This document shows, piece after piece, positions 45,383-55,712 of a stretch of 64,000 nucleotides of DNA. Position numbers and translations under genes: made by a program. Each line of letters opens with the position of its first letter. Position 1 is the stretch's first letter. Source of the DNA: Phoma sp. XZ068 (lineage: Eukaryota; Ascomycota; Dothideomycetes; Pleosporales; Didymellaceae); the NCBI GenBank assembly GCA_004835665.1, contig RBKR01000020.1:992001-1056000 (forward strand), given 5' to 3'. The notes beneath the pieces were generated by a model. It was not told where the DNA came from and searched no databases. It saw only the letters and a program-made list of their open reading frames with translations.

Positions 45383-45969
45383 GGCGTGTATTGGTGGTGG
45401 GTAAGCAAACGATCAAGGCGTACTTGCTCATGGGTAGGGCCAAAACATTGTGCTGGTATTGGATGGCGATACGCTGTGTCGGTGTTGAGGCGGAGAAGAA
45501 GTTGTCGAAGATGGCGTCACAGCCCAGTTGGTAAGGCGGTGCAAGTGGCGTGGGCCAATCACAAGCTAGCACCAACAGCAAGACCACGCCTCTCCAGCCA
45601 CCTTGAGGGCTTAGCCTACAAACATTCAGTAGTGCCATAGCTTGATCGAAACACAATGCTACTCTGCGTTCCAAGATCATCCTCGCGTGATTGGCCTGTG
45701 CGAGGAGCTCTGCAACAAACCTCCTTGGACCCGAAAGCTCACCTGCTCAGCCTGGGTATGGGAAGCTGATCAAGAAGAGTCATCACATCAGTCGTGTTCC
45801 ACCCTTAATGGTCATCTCATTAATGACACTATAAGAAAGGTCATACCTTCCTCAGGGTTGGTCATCAGAACACCGCGTTGCCGCATTCCACGCATCTTGC
45901 ACCGACATGGTTGGGCTTTCGAGTCCGGCGCATGGCTATTTACCACGACCAGAACAAGCTGTGGGCGCG
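45383..45969. other. intergenic, possibly decayed 5' end of the next kinase
   Basis: The next kinase's reading frame stays open from 45642, but contains no ATG before the kinase domain, so any coding start has been lost or lies in an unseen exon. No other gene seen. Confidence 0.35.
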
Positions 45970-47353
45970 CTCGCACTTTCTCAACCGTTGGCTTTGAGAA
46001 TCTGTCCACGCAGGAGAAGATTGAGGAAGAGCGTGTCCCAGATTACAAGGCAGAAGAGTTTTATCCAGTGTGCCTAGGCGAGGTATTCAAACCTCCGCAC
46101 CAGGTCGTTGCAAAGCTCATGTTTGGCACAGCATCCACGGTTTGGCTTTGTCGTGATCTTGAGTATGTCTTCCAGAACAACTTGCTCTCGCACCTGTTAT
46201 GTTCCAAGTTGTCTTTTGCTAATTATGCTGTGCCGTCAATAGAACAAACGTTCTTCTTACCCTCAAGGTTTGTATCAAGCAAAGAAGTGCCAGCGAGGTA
46301 GACAACGAAGTGGCTATATCCAGGTATCTCAATTCCATTGATGGTGATCACCCTGGCAAGGATGGGTTGCGTCTTGTGCTGGATGACTTCCAAACAACTG
46401 GGCCTTACGGGACACATCAATGCTTGCTCTTCGATCCCCTAGGCCTCAACTTCACGGACTTTCGGAATCTGTTTCCGGAAAAAGCGCTGAACGAGAAATT
46501 ACTGCAGCAGACCTTACAGCTGGTACTTTTCGGTCTTGACTTTCTGCATCAGGCGGGCGTGGTGCACACAGGCACCTATCTGGTCAATGGTTTTACTGGG
46601 TTTGCTAGCTGAGAAGAACTCAAGACATATCCCCTAACAATATCCTTCTGGGCACACCAGACTCGTCGGTGTTTTCAACAATTGAGCAAGCCGAGTTTGA
46701 GCATCCTTCTCCCCGCAAAATCCTTCCAGATCGTAATATATACAATTCCCACGCCATGCCTATCACTAGCGGAGCACCGATGATCTGCGATTTTGGTGCT
46801 GCTAAGATAGGAGAGACACATACTGGAGACGTCATGCCGGGCGTTTATCGAGCACCTGAGATCATCTTAGGCATGGATTGGGATTCCAAGATTGATACAT
46901 GGTCTATCGGAGTCATGGTCCGTAACTCTTTGAGCTTGCCACTCCAGTTTGTGTTGACATTATATCGATCTGGGATCTGTTTGAAGGAGGCCGCTCGTTC
47001 CGTGCTGTAAAGGACGGTCTTCTCAATGATGAGCAGCATCTTGCCGAGATGATTTCCTTGATGCGGCCTCCGCCTAGAAGCTTCTAGGCACGTAGGGAGA
47101 GGAGCCGTCAGTATTGGGATGCAGAAGGTAAGTTTTGCTACAACCCTTCGACTGCGACATCATGTTGACAAGAAACAAAGGGAATTGGAGTGCTTCAACG
47201 CCAATTCCTTCTCAAACACTTGAAATGCGCGAGAAACGGCTGAAGGGCAAGGATCAGGAGTCTCTCCTTGTGTTTGTTCGAAAAACATTGCGCTGGCTTC
47301 CAGAAGAGAGGCCTTTTGCAGTGGAACTCATTGATGATAAATTCTTCATGTAA
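45970..47353 (+). pseudogene. second SRPK-like kinase, decayed
   Basis: The recognisable exons are up to 46162, 46243-46571, 46625-46917, 46968-47127 and 47181-47353. They give AEEFYPVCLGEVF, KLMFGTASTVWLCRDLE, the DISPNNILLG loop, ICDFGAA (DFG), YRAPEIILGMDW and LRWLPEERP in the right order for an SRPK-type kinase. Damage is of several kinds: a TAG at 47085-47087, a GC donor at 46572, a CG at 46966-46967 where the acceptor AG is expected, no ATG upstream, and Met replacing the first Gly of the Gly loop (KLMFGTAST). Intron 1 is intact (GTATG...AATAG) and so is the last. Related by type to the kinase at 31.9-33.4 kb but clearly not a recent copy. Confidence 0.75.
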
Positions 47354-48169
47354 TATGGTCTTCATACTGTAAAAGATGTACAACAGTGCAATTACTAAAC
47401 GTTTAGAAGTACCATTAATCTATCTATATACACTTAGTAAGGGGTGACCAGCGATTTGCCCAGGGAATCCTTAAGAGTAGAGCGGACAATATCAATAGAA
47501 TCTACAATTCATGTGTTCATCTTATATGAGTTCTCAATAATCCTAATCTTAGTAGCTTAATTTCTAACTGTCAGTAGACGTAATCTGTACGCGGACAATT
47601 TGCGGACTCGCGCACAGCTAATTTCCGAGTCCACTGGGCAGGCACCTCGACTTGACCTCCGCGAAGCATTTGCACTATACTCGAACACATACGTCTGCAG
47701 TATGCTGCAACTCCATGTATGATCTGATCAGTCTCGTAGGCGCAAAATTGTAGTTGTAGCCACCTGTACTAGTAACTCCACGATGATTGGCCGTTGTGGC
47801 GGTGCTGCGCGCGCTGCCGTTTCAGGCTGCCTCTCTCGGGCAGTGCAAGGCACCAGTTTATTGACCTCGTAACCTGCGCATCTATCTGTCACGTATTGCA
47901 TACACCCCTCCTGTTCCTCATAAGTCTTTTGTACAAGCGTGCGCGTTTCTTCATCTCTGTTATTCTTCAGCAGCGTGCCTCGGACTTCGCAACCTGCGCA
48001 TCCCACACCCGGGCATTTAGGCCGCTGAGCATCGACCGGACATTACATACGGTTTCCACGGACTAGGGAACCCACGTGTCTGCATCCCACGCAGTCGGAG
48101 CGTAGCAAAGTGCTGTGTACTGGGCCGGACCTGCAGATATTGTTCAGAACAGGAGACCAGCTAGCCACG
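47354..48169. other. intergenic
   Basis: A+T-rich 47380-47600, then mixed. The frames at 47794-48066 (plus) and 47728-48006 (minus) overlap each other and lack motifs. Promoter of the next gene expected near 48100. Confidence 0.35.
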
Positions 48170-49201
48170 ATGGACAAGTCTGTACGCAATGAGCAGCCCT
48201 CGGGTACGAGCGCTGCAGCAATAAGAAGTGGCCTACACTCCGCATGGAGCAACGACCTGTTATTCGGTATCACCACCAGCATTATCATCGCAACCATTAT
48301 ATTACTTGTAGATAGCCTGTCACGCCTTCTCTACCGGACATATCAACGACTACGAAAGATGCAGGCCGACAATTCCAAAACGTTCCCCTTCGAGTCGCTA
48401 CCACAAGAGTTGCGCGACATGGTCTACAAGAACCTACTGGAAGACGTCTCCTACCCCTCACCCGCCGCACGGCAGCCGGCATCGTCGTTAAACGGCATTT
48501 TAGCAGGGTTTTGGGCATCTGCTATGAACCCACAAAACTCCACACAAGCACCGAGGCCCAGCAACTGGATCTTCCTGGCCAACAAACAGATACACGCAGA
48601 ATACATGGACATTCTCTGTAAGAAGGGCAACTTCAACCTCACGGTCACCCCAGAGAATTACCAACCCTCCGGCCAGAACGACAAGATATGGCAGATTGCT
48701 CCTTCAATACTCAAAAACATCCGCAAGGCGTCCCTCCAAATCGTTACTACGAGCGCAATGCTCGGCTGTACTGACCCTCGCAACATGGCATCGTCGTCGT
48801 GGGCCCTTGCAGCACGTATCCGTTCAGAGCTCAGCCAACTTGAATCTTGCACACATCTCACTCTCAACGCAAAGGCCATTGGTGACCCACTCTGGAACCC
48901 GCTGTGGATATGGTACCACTCCAGTCAGTCGTTCAAGCAAATTGGCACTTCTCTCTCCGACTGCCCGTCCGGCCCAACGCTGAACAAGATCACCTTCAGC
49001 CTAGACACATGGAGCCCAGGCGAGAACTACCTTGAGAGGGACAATGCGAATAAGGATGCCTGGACATGGTACTGCATGAAGGGACATAGTGTGGGCCTCG
49101 ACGGAGGACCAGAGCAAACGGTCAGAGAGTTCTGCGGGATGTTATACCGGGAATGCAGAACCTGCCGTCCCGCAGAAGAGGGCGAAGACGAGGAAGAATG
49201 A
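48170..49201 (+). CDS. membrane-anchored F-box-like protein
   Basis: Intronless, 343 residues from an ATG in a CCACGATGG context. A single hydrophobic segment (DLLFGITTSIIIATIILLV, about residues 29-47) is followed by FPFESLPQELRDMVYKNLL (about 71-89), a pattern shared by F-box and 2EXR-type fungal proteins (LPxELRxxIY). The remaining 250 residues have the usual IFLANKQIHAEYMDIL signature of this family, then DLSCLT-type strand-helix parts and an acidic end. Probably tethered to a membrane with the F-box-like domain in the cytosol, but this has not been shown in the family I know. Function unknown. Confidence 0.65.
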   Translation: MDKSVRNEQPSGTSAAAIRSGLHSAWSNDLLFGITTSIIIATIILLVDSLSRLLYRTYQRLRKMQADNSKTFPFESLPQELRDMVYKNLLEDVSYPSPAARQPASSLNGILAGFWASAMNPQNSTQAPRPSNWIFLANKQIHAEYMDILCKKGNFNLTVTPENYQPSGQNDKIWQIAPSILKNIRKASLQIVTTSAMLGCTDPRNMASSSWALAARIRSELSQLESCTHLTLNAKAIGDPLWNPLWIWYHSSQSFKQIGTSLSDCPSGPTLNKITFSLDTWSPGENYLERDNANKDAWTWYCMKGHSVGLDGGPEQTVREFCGMLYRECRTCRPAEEGEDEEE

Positions 49202-49374
49202 CTGCCCAGCGCAGCACAATGGATCGATGCGCTACTGCGACGATACGATATTCTGGACCTTGTTGGCGTTTAGGTAACTGCTGGGCAGCCGGAAGCGTTG
49301 AACCATAATACCTGCATTTATAGGCGTTTTGCACATCTTCTTCTTTGTAGTACCTAATACATTACTTCCGAACT

Positions 49375-49950
49375 CTACTTCCCACCTCCGCTCATCTCAG
49401 CCAGCATCTCCTTTGCAGGCATCGTGGCAAATCTACTCATAACCTCCAAGTTCTTCTCCTTGCTCATCTTCTCATCACTTTTGCTCACCTCTGCCAGAAT
49501 CTTGAAATAATCAATATAAAACGCCGGCGTGAACGTGTTGAAGAACTTGGCTTCCTGGTCTGTTGGGTTTGAGAATGTGTGCGGTGCCCGAATTGGCACG
49601 GTCACGTAATCACCCACGTGTGCGTCATGGTGGGTGTTATCGGGCGCGTGGAAGCGCACGGTGCCCTGTGTAACGAGGAAGGTCTCGTCGTGCATTTCGT
49701 GCCAGTGCGCAGGTGGGCCTGCGGTATTGGGAGGGAGGGTGAATTCAGCGCTGCCGATACGGTTGTCTGGTGTTGTTAGCCGAGTATTGTAACTGTAGGA
49801 GGTGGATGGACCTGTTCTCGAGCCGTCTTCCATGATTCTGCATGTGATGTGCCCTAGTTTCAAGATCTCTCCTTCTTTCGCCGGAACGAAGTTTATGGGC
49901 CGGCGTGGCATCTTCATGTTTGCGAGGGCCTGGCGTGCTTCGTCGTCCAT
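49375..49950 (-). CDS. cupin-domain protein
   Basis: Intronless, 191 residues. A single small beta-barrel: metal ligands HWHEMHDE (two His and a Glu) near residue 83-90, and the late His in RAPHTFSNP near 122. GSAEFTLPPNTAGPPAHWHE is the standard cupin motif 1 and GDYVTVPIRAPHTF motif 2. A C-terminal helix with KNLEVMSRFATMPAKEM follows. No signal peptide. This group includes quercetin-dioxygenase-like and dehydratase proteins; the reaction here is unknown. It ends 173 bases past the F-box-like gene and is convergent with it. Confidence 0.85.
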   Translation of the reverse strand: MDDEARQALANMKMPRRPINFVPAKEGEILKLGHITCRIMEDGSRTGPSTSYSYNTRLTTPDNRIGSAEFTLPPNTAGPPAHWHEMHDETFLVTQGTVRFHAPDNTHHDAHVGDYVTVPIRAPHTFSNPTDQEAKFFNTFTPAFYIDYFKILAEVSKSDEKMSKEKNLEVMSRFATMPAKEMLAEMSGGGK

Positions 49951-50547
49951 GATGGTAATGGCGTATGTATCGGCGAGTGTAAGGGTCTTCTAATATCTCA
50001 AGTCAAGGTAAGGAGCGTTGTAGAGGTAGCTTAGTAGTGTTATAAAGCAGAGTGCTGTGGTCTTATATGCATAAACTAGAGCTGAGCTACATGATGCGGA
50101 GAGCCGGCCGTGTTACCAGACATGCATGAAAGCTGATTATTTAGAACGATACTTCATAAGCGCACGAGGTAGATTTAGAGTACACCAGCCATTGTAGGAG
50201 GGACATATGTAGTTACAGCAGCAAACAGAGCATACATCAGGCCGACATAGCTGAAGGGTTAGTTACAGCAGTGGATGAGTGAAGGCCCCACATGAGGTTG
50301 CTAGCGGCTAGTGCGGGGAAGCCTTGCAGCAGCGGACCCCCGAGCCGGCTGCTCTTTCCAATTGAAGCTCTGAACAATACCACCACGCCCTGCTGCCTGT
50401 CCATACCTCAACTCTGACAAATGCACTGCAGAACCGAAGCTGATATAAACCCATTTGATTTCCACTAACCACCCTACACAGCGTTGACACACCAGAACTA
50501 CCCACTCTATTACCAAGCTACCTGAGCACCTCCACGAACTCGTCAAG
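49951..50547. promoter_or_regulatory. divergent promoter region, cupin/UCH
   Basis: 597 bases between divergent starts. The part next to the UCH gene (50440-50540) is CA-rich as in fungal leaders. The minus frames at 50301-50594 cross the UCH start and are not supported. Confidence 0.4.
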
Positions 50548-51279
50548 ATGGCGAAGAAGCTGTTCACCATGCTCGAGAACAACCCTGAGGTCATGAATCA
50601 TCTTGCCAAAGCTCTTGGCTTGGATGATAGCCTAGCGTTCTACGATGTTTACTCGCTCACTGAACCAGAACTACTCGCTCTCGTCCCACGACCCGTCTGC
50701 GCCTTACTTGTCATCATCCCGCTCACACCAACCTGGCACGATGCTCGGACGGCTGAGGATAAAGACAAGGGTGACTACCAGGGCAAGGGTGAGACCGAAC
50801 CGGTCATTTGGTTCAAGCAGACGATTGGCAATGCCTGTGGTTCGATTGGGCTGGTGCACACATTGCTGAACGGCGAGGCGTCTAAGCACATCAAGCCTGG
50901 ATCTACGCTCGATCAGATTCTCAGTGAGGCTCTACCAAAGCCTATGCTAGAGCGAGCGAAGGTCCTGGAGGACTCGGACGCGTTCGAGAAAGCTCACGCA
51001 GAAGCTGCGCAGCTTGGCGACACAGCAGCTCCTACTCCAAAATCGGGCGAGCATGCCGGTCAGCATTTTGTGGCTTTCGTTAAAGCTAAGGATGGGCATT
51101 TGTGGGAGCTCGAAGGTGATCGAAAAGGTCCATTAGATCGCGGCGCGTTACAGGAGGATGAGGACGTACTCAGCCCTGCGGCTCTAGAAAAGGGCCTGGG
51201 AAGGCTGATGAGGATTGAGGCTGAGAAGGGTGGGGATCTGAGGTTCTCCTGCATTGCCCTAGCCCCGAGTTCTAACTGA
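50548..51279 (+). CDS. ubiquitin carboxyl-terminal hydrolase (UCH family, C12)
   Basis: Intronless, 243 residues, normal for UCH-L3/Yuh1-type enzymes, which remove small adducts from ubiquitin's C-terminus. The catalytic set is complete: Gln91 (oxyanion) in FKQTIGNACG, nucleophile Cys97, His173 in GQHFVAFV and Asp191 in ELEGDRKGP. The N-terminus (LENNPEVMNHLAKALGL) matches the family's first helix and the region between Cys and His contains the crossover loop (about 145-170), here with an Ala/Pro-rich part. Cytosolic. The ATG is in an AAGATGGC context. Confidence 0.92.
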   Translation: MAKKLFTMLENNPEVMNHLAKALGLDDSLAFYDVYSLTEPELLALVPRPVCALLVIIPLTPTWHDARTAEDKDKGDYQGKGETEPVIWFKQTIGNACGSIGLVHTLLNGEASKHIKPGSTLDQILSEALPKPMLERAKVLEDSDAFEKAHAEAAQLGDTAAPTPKSGEHAGQHFVAFVKAKDGHLWELEGDRKGPLDRGALQEDEDVLSPAALEKGLGRLMRIEAEKGGDLRFSCIALAPSSN

Positions 51280-51663
51280 CGGCTGGAGGCTTTTGCCATC
51301 ATCACAAACGCTTTACGACCGTCACACAAGCCGCCGTTTTCCCGTTACAGCGCGATTCTATAGATCTTTTCTACGATCAGCCCGGAATGCCGGGTGCAGG
51401 CTGAAACATGCATGTCGCTGTTCTGAAAGTTCGAAGCCTATTTCGGTATTTTCATTTGAAGGAGCAGGTGACCCGTGCCGCCGTCTTGCAGATTCCGCAG
51501 CCTGACGCATGTTGATGATCATTGCAGCCTATTACAGCTCGTAACAAGCGCCGGGTGGGTGACCTTACTTGTCCCCGCAGAAGCCTGGCTAATGCCTTAT
51601 TATTGAGTTCTACGGTTAACACTGTCTCTACCTGTTCCGGAATCTTTTATCGCTTCCTGTACG
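51280..51663. other. intergenic
   Basis: 384 bases between the UCH gene and the kinase, both on plus. Small frames only. A stretch with GGGTGGGTGACC near 51553 recalls 5S rRNA but does not extend. Confidence 0.4.
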
Positions 51664-53541
51664 ATGGAGGAAGCCCGGCAAACGCTTCATGCCTCACAGC
51701 CGCTGTGCACGCCAGGTGAACGTCTCGCAACGTACTTCAACGCGGTTCAGCCTCGCGCGTCCTTTGAAGATGATGATATTGAGGAAATCAGCCTGCTCCT
51801 CTCCCGGTGTGGACACCACGCGTACACATCACCCAGGACTTACATTGTCCTCCGCATGATATCACGACTCGAACTTCTGGAAGAATTGTTAAATCAAGGT
51901 TTCGATGATGGATGGTTTCCCGTTGAAGCACGTGGTTTACCTGGCTTCTTGGACCCTGAAGACAAGGCAAGAATCGTACAAACACAGCACCTGATCTTGA
52001 CAAAATCCTTAAACCTGGAGAACGGTATCCATTGTCATTTCAGATCAAAAGAAAATCTTCCCTTCGACGTTCTTTCGTACATTGGTCACGGCTCGTTTGG
52101 CCACGTCCGCAAGATCGAGAGCAAACTCACATTCCGACATTACGCACTGAAAACTATACGCCGTCAGGCTATATTCAACAACAAATCTCGACAAGCTATG
52201 AAAGAGTTCCTTGGTGAGATGAGAATTCTCAAACGCCTTAATCATGTCCATATCGTCAAATATATCGGCAGCTACACAGACGGAAGAGATCTAGGTCTGG
52301 TTATAAGTCCTGTTGCCGACTGTACCTTGGCCGAATTCATGCAACAGGCTTGTATCGATCTAACGAAGCGGCCTACTTTACGAACTTTTTTTAACTGCCT
52401 CGCAAGTGCTTTATCATATCTTCATGAGAACCAAGTCAGGCATAGGGATGTCAAACCCTTGAACATCTTGGTCCACAAGGCGAACGTACTTTTGACTGAC
52501 TTCGGTCTGTCTCGCGACTGCCTTGACACAACCTCCGGGCTTGCAGTAAATACGCCACGATATTGCTCACCAGAGGTGGCTGTTTACGAGAAGCGCTGTT
52601 TTTCGGCTGATATCTGGTCTCTTGGTTGCGTCTTCCTAGAAATGACAGCTTCGCTGCTAGGACATGACATTGACTGGGTTAAAAGCTACTACGAAAACCA
52701 CGGCACTGGACTGTCTCACTTCCATGCCAATCATAATGCGACCCAACAGCTCCTGCAGGCATGGACGGCTCAATCAACAAATGTGCCAACAGACCAGGCG
52801 AAATGGATCCGAGATATGCTCGCTGTACAACGAAAGAAAAGGCCATCAGCAGCTTCAGTCGTGACATACATCACGGCTTCTGAAGAGCAAAACAGCTTCA
52901 TGTACAGCTGTAGTATGTGCTGCGCCTCTGAAACTGACTCAGAGAACTATGAAAGTCTTCAAGATGACTCAGAGGACTCTGAAAGCCTTCAAGATGGCGA
53001 CTCAGAGGACTATGAAAGTCTTCAAGATGGCGACGCGCCGTGTGGGCATGCGGAGTGTCAGGGGTATAGGATTATCAGACGTCTTGCTCGGGGATTCAAT
53101 GCAGCAACGAATGAATTCCAGTACCTAGGAAGTGCTTACGACCCCAACGAATCTGCCAGTATCGATAAAGTACATCAATTAGCCTCGCATACTCTACGCG
53201 AGCCTATCAACCCAATGCCGCAGTTACACAGAGATTACCAGATCCGTAAGCGCGCTGCAAACCTATCTTTGAGCGATAATACCAGCGGTACTAAGCGTCG
53301 TGCCATCGACACCGCCTACCAAGAAGCTGGCGGCCCTCTCCCTAACCACCTAGGCGTTCATCTTCCCCCTTTTAGCGCGCTCCAATCACCTGACACTCCC
53401 GTGTACCGCTACGGCAGCACTACAGTCTCCCAACCAGCTCAACCCCCTAAACTGCTTCTTCATATGGCTGCAGAGCATGACGAGATGCTGAAGCAGCGTC
53501 TAGATATTAGGGCCACGCTGTCTAGCACCAGCGAGAAATGA
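51664..53541 (+). CDS. serine/threonine protein kinase with an acidic internal repeat
   Basis: Intronless, 625 residues. An N-terminal 135-residue part (with EISLLLSRCGHHAYTSPRTY, FLDPEDKARIVQTQHL) precedes a full kinase domain, about 137-410: IGHGSFGHVRK (Gly loop), ALKTI (Lys), VRHRDVKPLNIL (catalytic loop), LLTDFGLSRD (DFG), TPRYCSPEVAVY and DIWSLGCVFLEMTASL. All catalytic residues are present. After it, residues about 420-458 repeat the unit YESLQDDSED / DSEDSESLQDGD, then a CGHAECQGYR segment and a Pro/Ser-rich tail. Such kinases are common in accessory parts of Pleosporales genomes. Substrate unknown. The N-terminal part resembles that of other NLR-associated fungal kinases only loosely. 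Confidence 0.85.
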   Translation: MEEARQTLHASQPLCTPGERLATYFNAVQPRASFEDDDIEEISLLLSRCGHHAYTSPRTYIVLRMISRLELLEELLNQGFDDGWFPVEARGLPGFLDPEDKARIVQTQHLILTKSLNLENGIHCHFRSKENLPFDVLSYIGHGSFGHVRKIESKLTFRHYALKTIRRQAIFNNKSRQAMKEFLGEMRILKRLNHVHIVKYIGSYTDGRDLGLVISPVADCTLAEFMQQACIDLTKRPTLRTFFNCLASALSYLHENQVRHRDVKPLNILVHKANVLLTDFGLSRDCLDTTSGLAVNTPRYCSPEVAVYEKRCFSADIWSLGCVFLEMTASLLGHDIDWVKSYYENHGTGLSHFHANHNATQQLLQAWTAQSTNVPTDQAKWIRDMLAVQRKKRPSAASVVTYITASEEQNSFMYSCSMCCASETDSENYESLQDDSEDSESLQDGDSEDYESLQDGDAPCGHAECQGYRIIRRLARGFNAATNEFQYLGSAYDPNESASIDKVHQLASHTLREPINPMPQLHRDYQIRKRAANLSLSDNTSGTKRRAIDTAYQEAGGPLPNHLGVHLPPFSALQSPDTPVYRYGSTTVSQPAQPPKLLLHMAAEHDEMLKQRLDIRATLSSTSEK

Positions 53542-54333
53542 CGCCCAGCTCAAAGACTCTCCCACACCAAAAATGCTTGAAAGGCTAGGTGTGAGAGCCA
53601 GGAAAAACGCAAGAACTGGGCGAAGAAGTGGAGATAAGGGAAATACAACATGTCTAGTGATTTTATTTACAGTCGGGCGCCAAAAATTCGTTCGCGTTAG
53701 ATTTCCCGACTAGAATCCGCGGCTGATAGAAACAATAAATCTACCTATATAGCTCTGAACTCGCTGAGACATAAGATACTTACAGCTTACTATACCTCCT
53801 GATAATTGTTGCTTTTCCTTATTAAGCATAATACTACTAAGATAGGAGAGTATAGAAGTTGAAGTTAAAGTACTTGGTATCTGCGATAGTTTCTTAGTAA
53901 AATCTGCTGGATTTATCTAGGGAGCTACATCTGCATTCCTTGCAGTAATTTTTTCTTACTGGCCTTTAAGAGTCTCTTATAACCTAATAGTACTTTCAGA
54001 TTTTATATTATTCTATACCTACTATGACAGAAGTTATTCTAAGTTAAAGTAGGTAAGATTTAGTAGGGCAAGTAAGTAGCTTGTTGGGAGCCAGCGAGGC
54101 CGGTGTCGGTGTGGCCGAAGGTGGTGCACTAAGCCAATTACGCTTCACCAGAGCCTACATGGATGAAGGAGTCGTTACCCAGGCCAGCGGAGGGGCTGTG
54201 CCGCACTGCATACGGATGAAAGATAATCCTTAGGCTGCCATTGCTTCTTCCTACTAGGATCGTCGCAGCCTTTCCCGAACCACAACGCTCTCCGAAATCA
54301 TCAGAGGTTATCTTCTCTAACAGGCATATCGCT
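53542..54333. other. A+T-rich island with a short stray copy of a neighbouring gene
   Basis: 53680-54080 is A+T-rich, stop-filled and looks like a decayed repeat (long TA-rich runs). At 54082-54126 there is a 45-nt piece matching 57114-57158, inside the glycine-zipper gene, with 42 of 45 identical; the piece reads in the same orientation. Downstream, 54138-54333 is unassigned. A minus frame at 54138-54539 has a protein-like ITSDDFGERCGSGKAATILVG but overlaps the next gene and is not called. Confidence 0.5.
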
Positions 54334-55092
54334 ATGTACAAAGTACCAGTTGCAGTATTGATTACCTCGACTTGCGTGGGGCTTGCCCGCAGTAGTAACA
54401 TTAGTCCGAACTCAAACTTGCTACTGAACGTAAATCGTCTCGCGACCGAACGCCTCGACTGGAGGACTCCCCTCTCAACAAAGGACGACCAATCTGTTGT
54501 GTTGAATGTACGCGGAAGTGTCAAATACAATAGAAACACGCTAACATGCTAGTTTGACGACATCTCAACAGCCGACGGACAAGCGACCATTGGACTATAC
54601 AACGGTCTTCACTTCGAAGGACTGATAGTTGTTAATATCTCCGATAGCAGCGTTCTTGATGATGAGGACAGGGACTGTGCAACATCGCACCCAAACACCT
54701 TGGTCAGCTCGTCATACCCCGACGGCCAGTTTCCTCAGATCAAGATCGGAGCAGCGCAGTCTAGCAACGGAGACTCATCGCTCGTATTTGATATCGTGTC
54801 CCTCTCCATCAAGCCACGTCTGAAACGGTCCTCAGACACCGTGGTCATCAGATTCAAGTTCTGGCAAGTTCGAAACGGCAAGACTGAGGCCATAGGTTTA
54901 GATCAGATTTTCCACGGCGTTGGCCACCAAGCCGTTACTCACACTGATTTTGAAAAGTATGGATTCAACATCAAAAACCTCACCGCTGTTGAGATCACTG
55001 TAGTGGAGGACGGCAAAGTGGACTATGCGTTCTGTCTGGATGATCTGGGCGTCAGGGTCCATAGCATGATTGACAGTAGGATTTCTGACTAG
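54334..55092 (+). CDS. small secreted protein, predicted beta-rich
   Basis: Two exons, 54334-54507 and 54553-55092, with a 45-nt intron (GTACGC...ATGCTAG, branch GCTAAC) that removes a TAG at 54550-54552, giving 237 residues. The first 20 (MYKVPVAVLITSTCVGLARS) are a signal peptide. The mature part begins disordered, then VVLNFDDISTADGQ and YNGLHFEGLIVVN. These fit the FDD.......PYNGLxF pattern common in secreted fungal proteins of unknown function, with further strands such as VVIRFKFWQVRNGK and VDYAFCLDDLGV. Few Cys. It lies in an A+T-rich island beside another small secreted gene, as some effector candidates do. The splice is from motifs and frame, and could be checked with RNA. Confidence 0.65.
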
Positions 55093-55712
55093 GAGGGTTT
55101 GCTGTCATTAATTAATTATGACGTCTAACCATCTAGAAAACCACGTTCTTTATTGAAGTTGATACTGATGAAAGTGATTATTTCACGAAGATTGACTGCT
55201 GACTATGACGGCATGTATTCAGAGTACAGGGGAGTGTTTACAGAGACTACGACGTTTATTGCCTATTAGGCTAATATGCCACGCCACCACATAGAGCCCC
55301 AACTTTCACACCAATCGAGCCGTATGTACTCTTGGCAAGTTGCGGACCATAGATTGGCTTACCTTGTTTCGACCTCGCGTAAAACAATGCTGGGTGCCTT
55401 GCAGTAGAGGATTTCTAACCCTGATCCAACATAAGGAACACTAGACTACTTTAGCTGATCCTAGGAGTTTACCCCAGATGCTGACTGTTGGAGTACAACA
55501 AAATATTGGTTAGCCTATGTCCCTTTTATAGAGAATCCTGAACATGCATATAAGTGGGAGATCTGCACCTATTGTCCTCCACCAAGCCACACAAGTTCCC
55601 TCCTGCAGCTGGAAAGATGACCAACCTTTGACAGCTGAGAAGTGGGACACGATCCACGATTTAGTTGCATCTCTTCACTAGTGCTTACACAAGCCCAGAT
55701 TCTGTGTTTAAT
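55093..55712. other. intergenic
   Basis: A+T-rich spacer between two small secreted-protein genes; stops in all frames, no motif seen. Confidence 0.4.

Noticed and set aside
51553..51564. 5S rRNA-like GGGTGGGTGACC
   Set aside because: Match does not extend beyond about 12 bases; no 5S secondary structure around it.
53680..54080. intact transposon
   Set aside because: A+T-rich and repeat-like, but no transposase or reverse-transcriptase motif and no terminal repeats could be read.
54138..54539. 133-codon minus-strand frame overlapping the secreted-protein gene
   Set aside because: The plus-strand spliced gene explains the region better (signal peptide and FDD motif); some protein-like residues upstream of 54334 stay unexplained.
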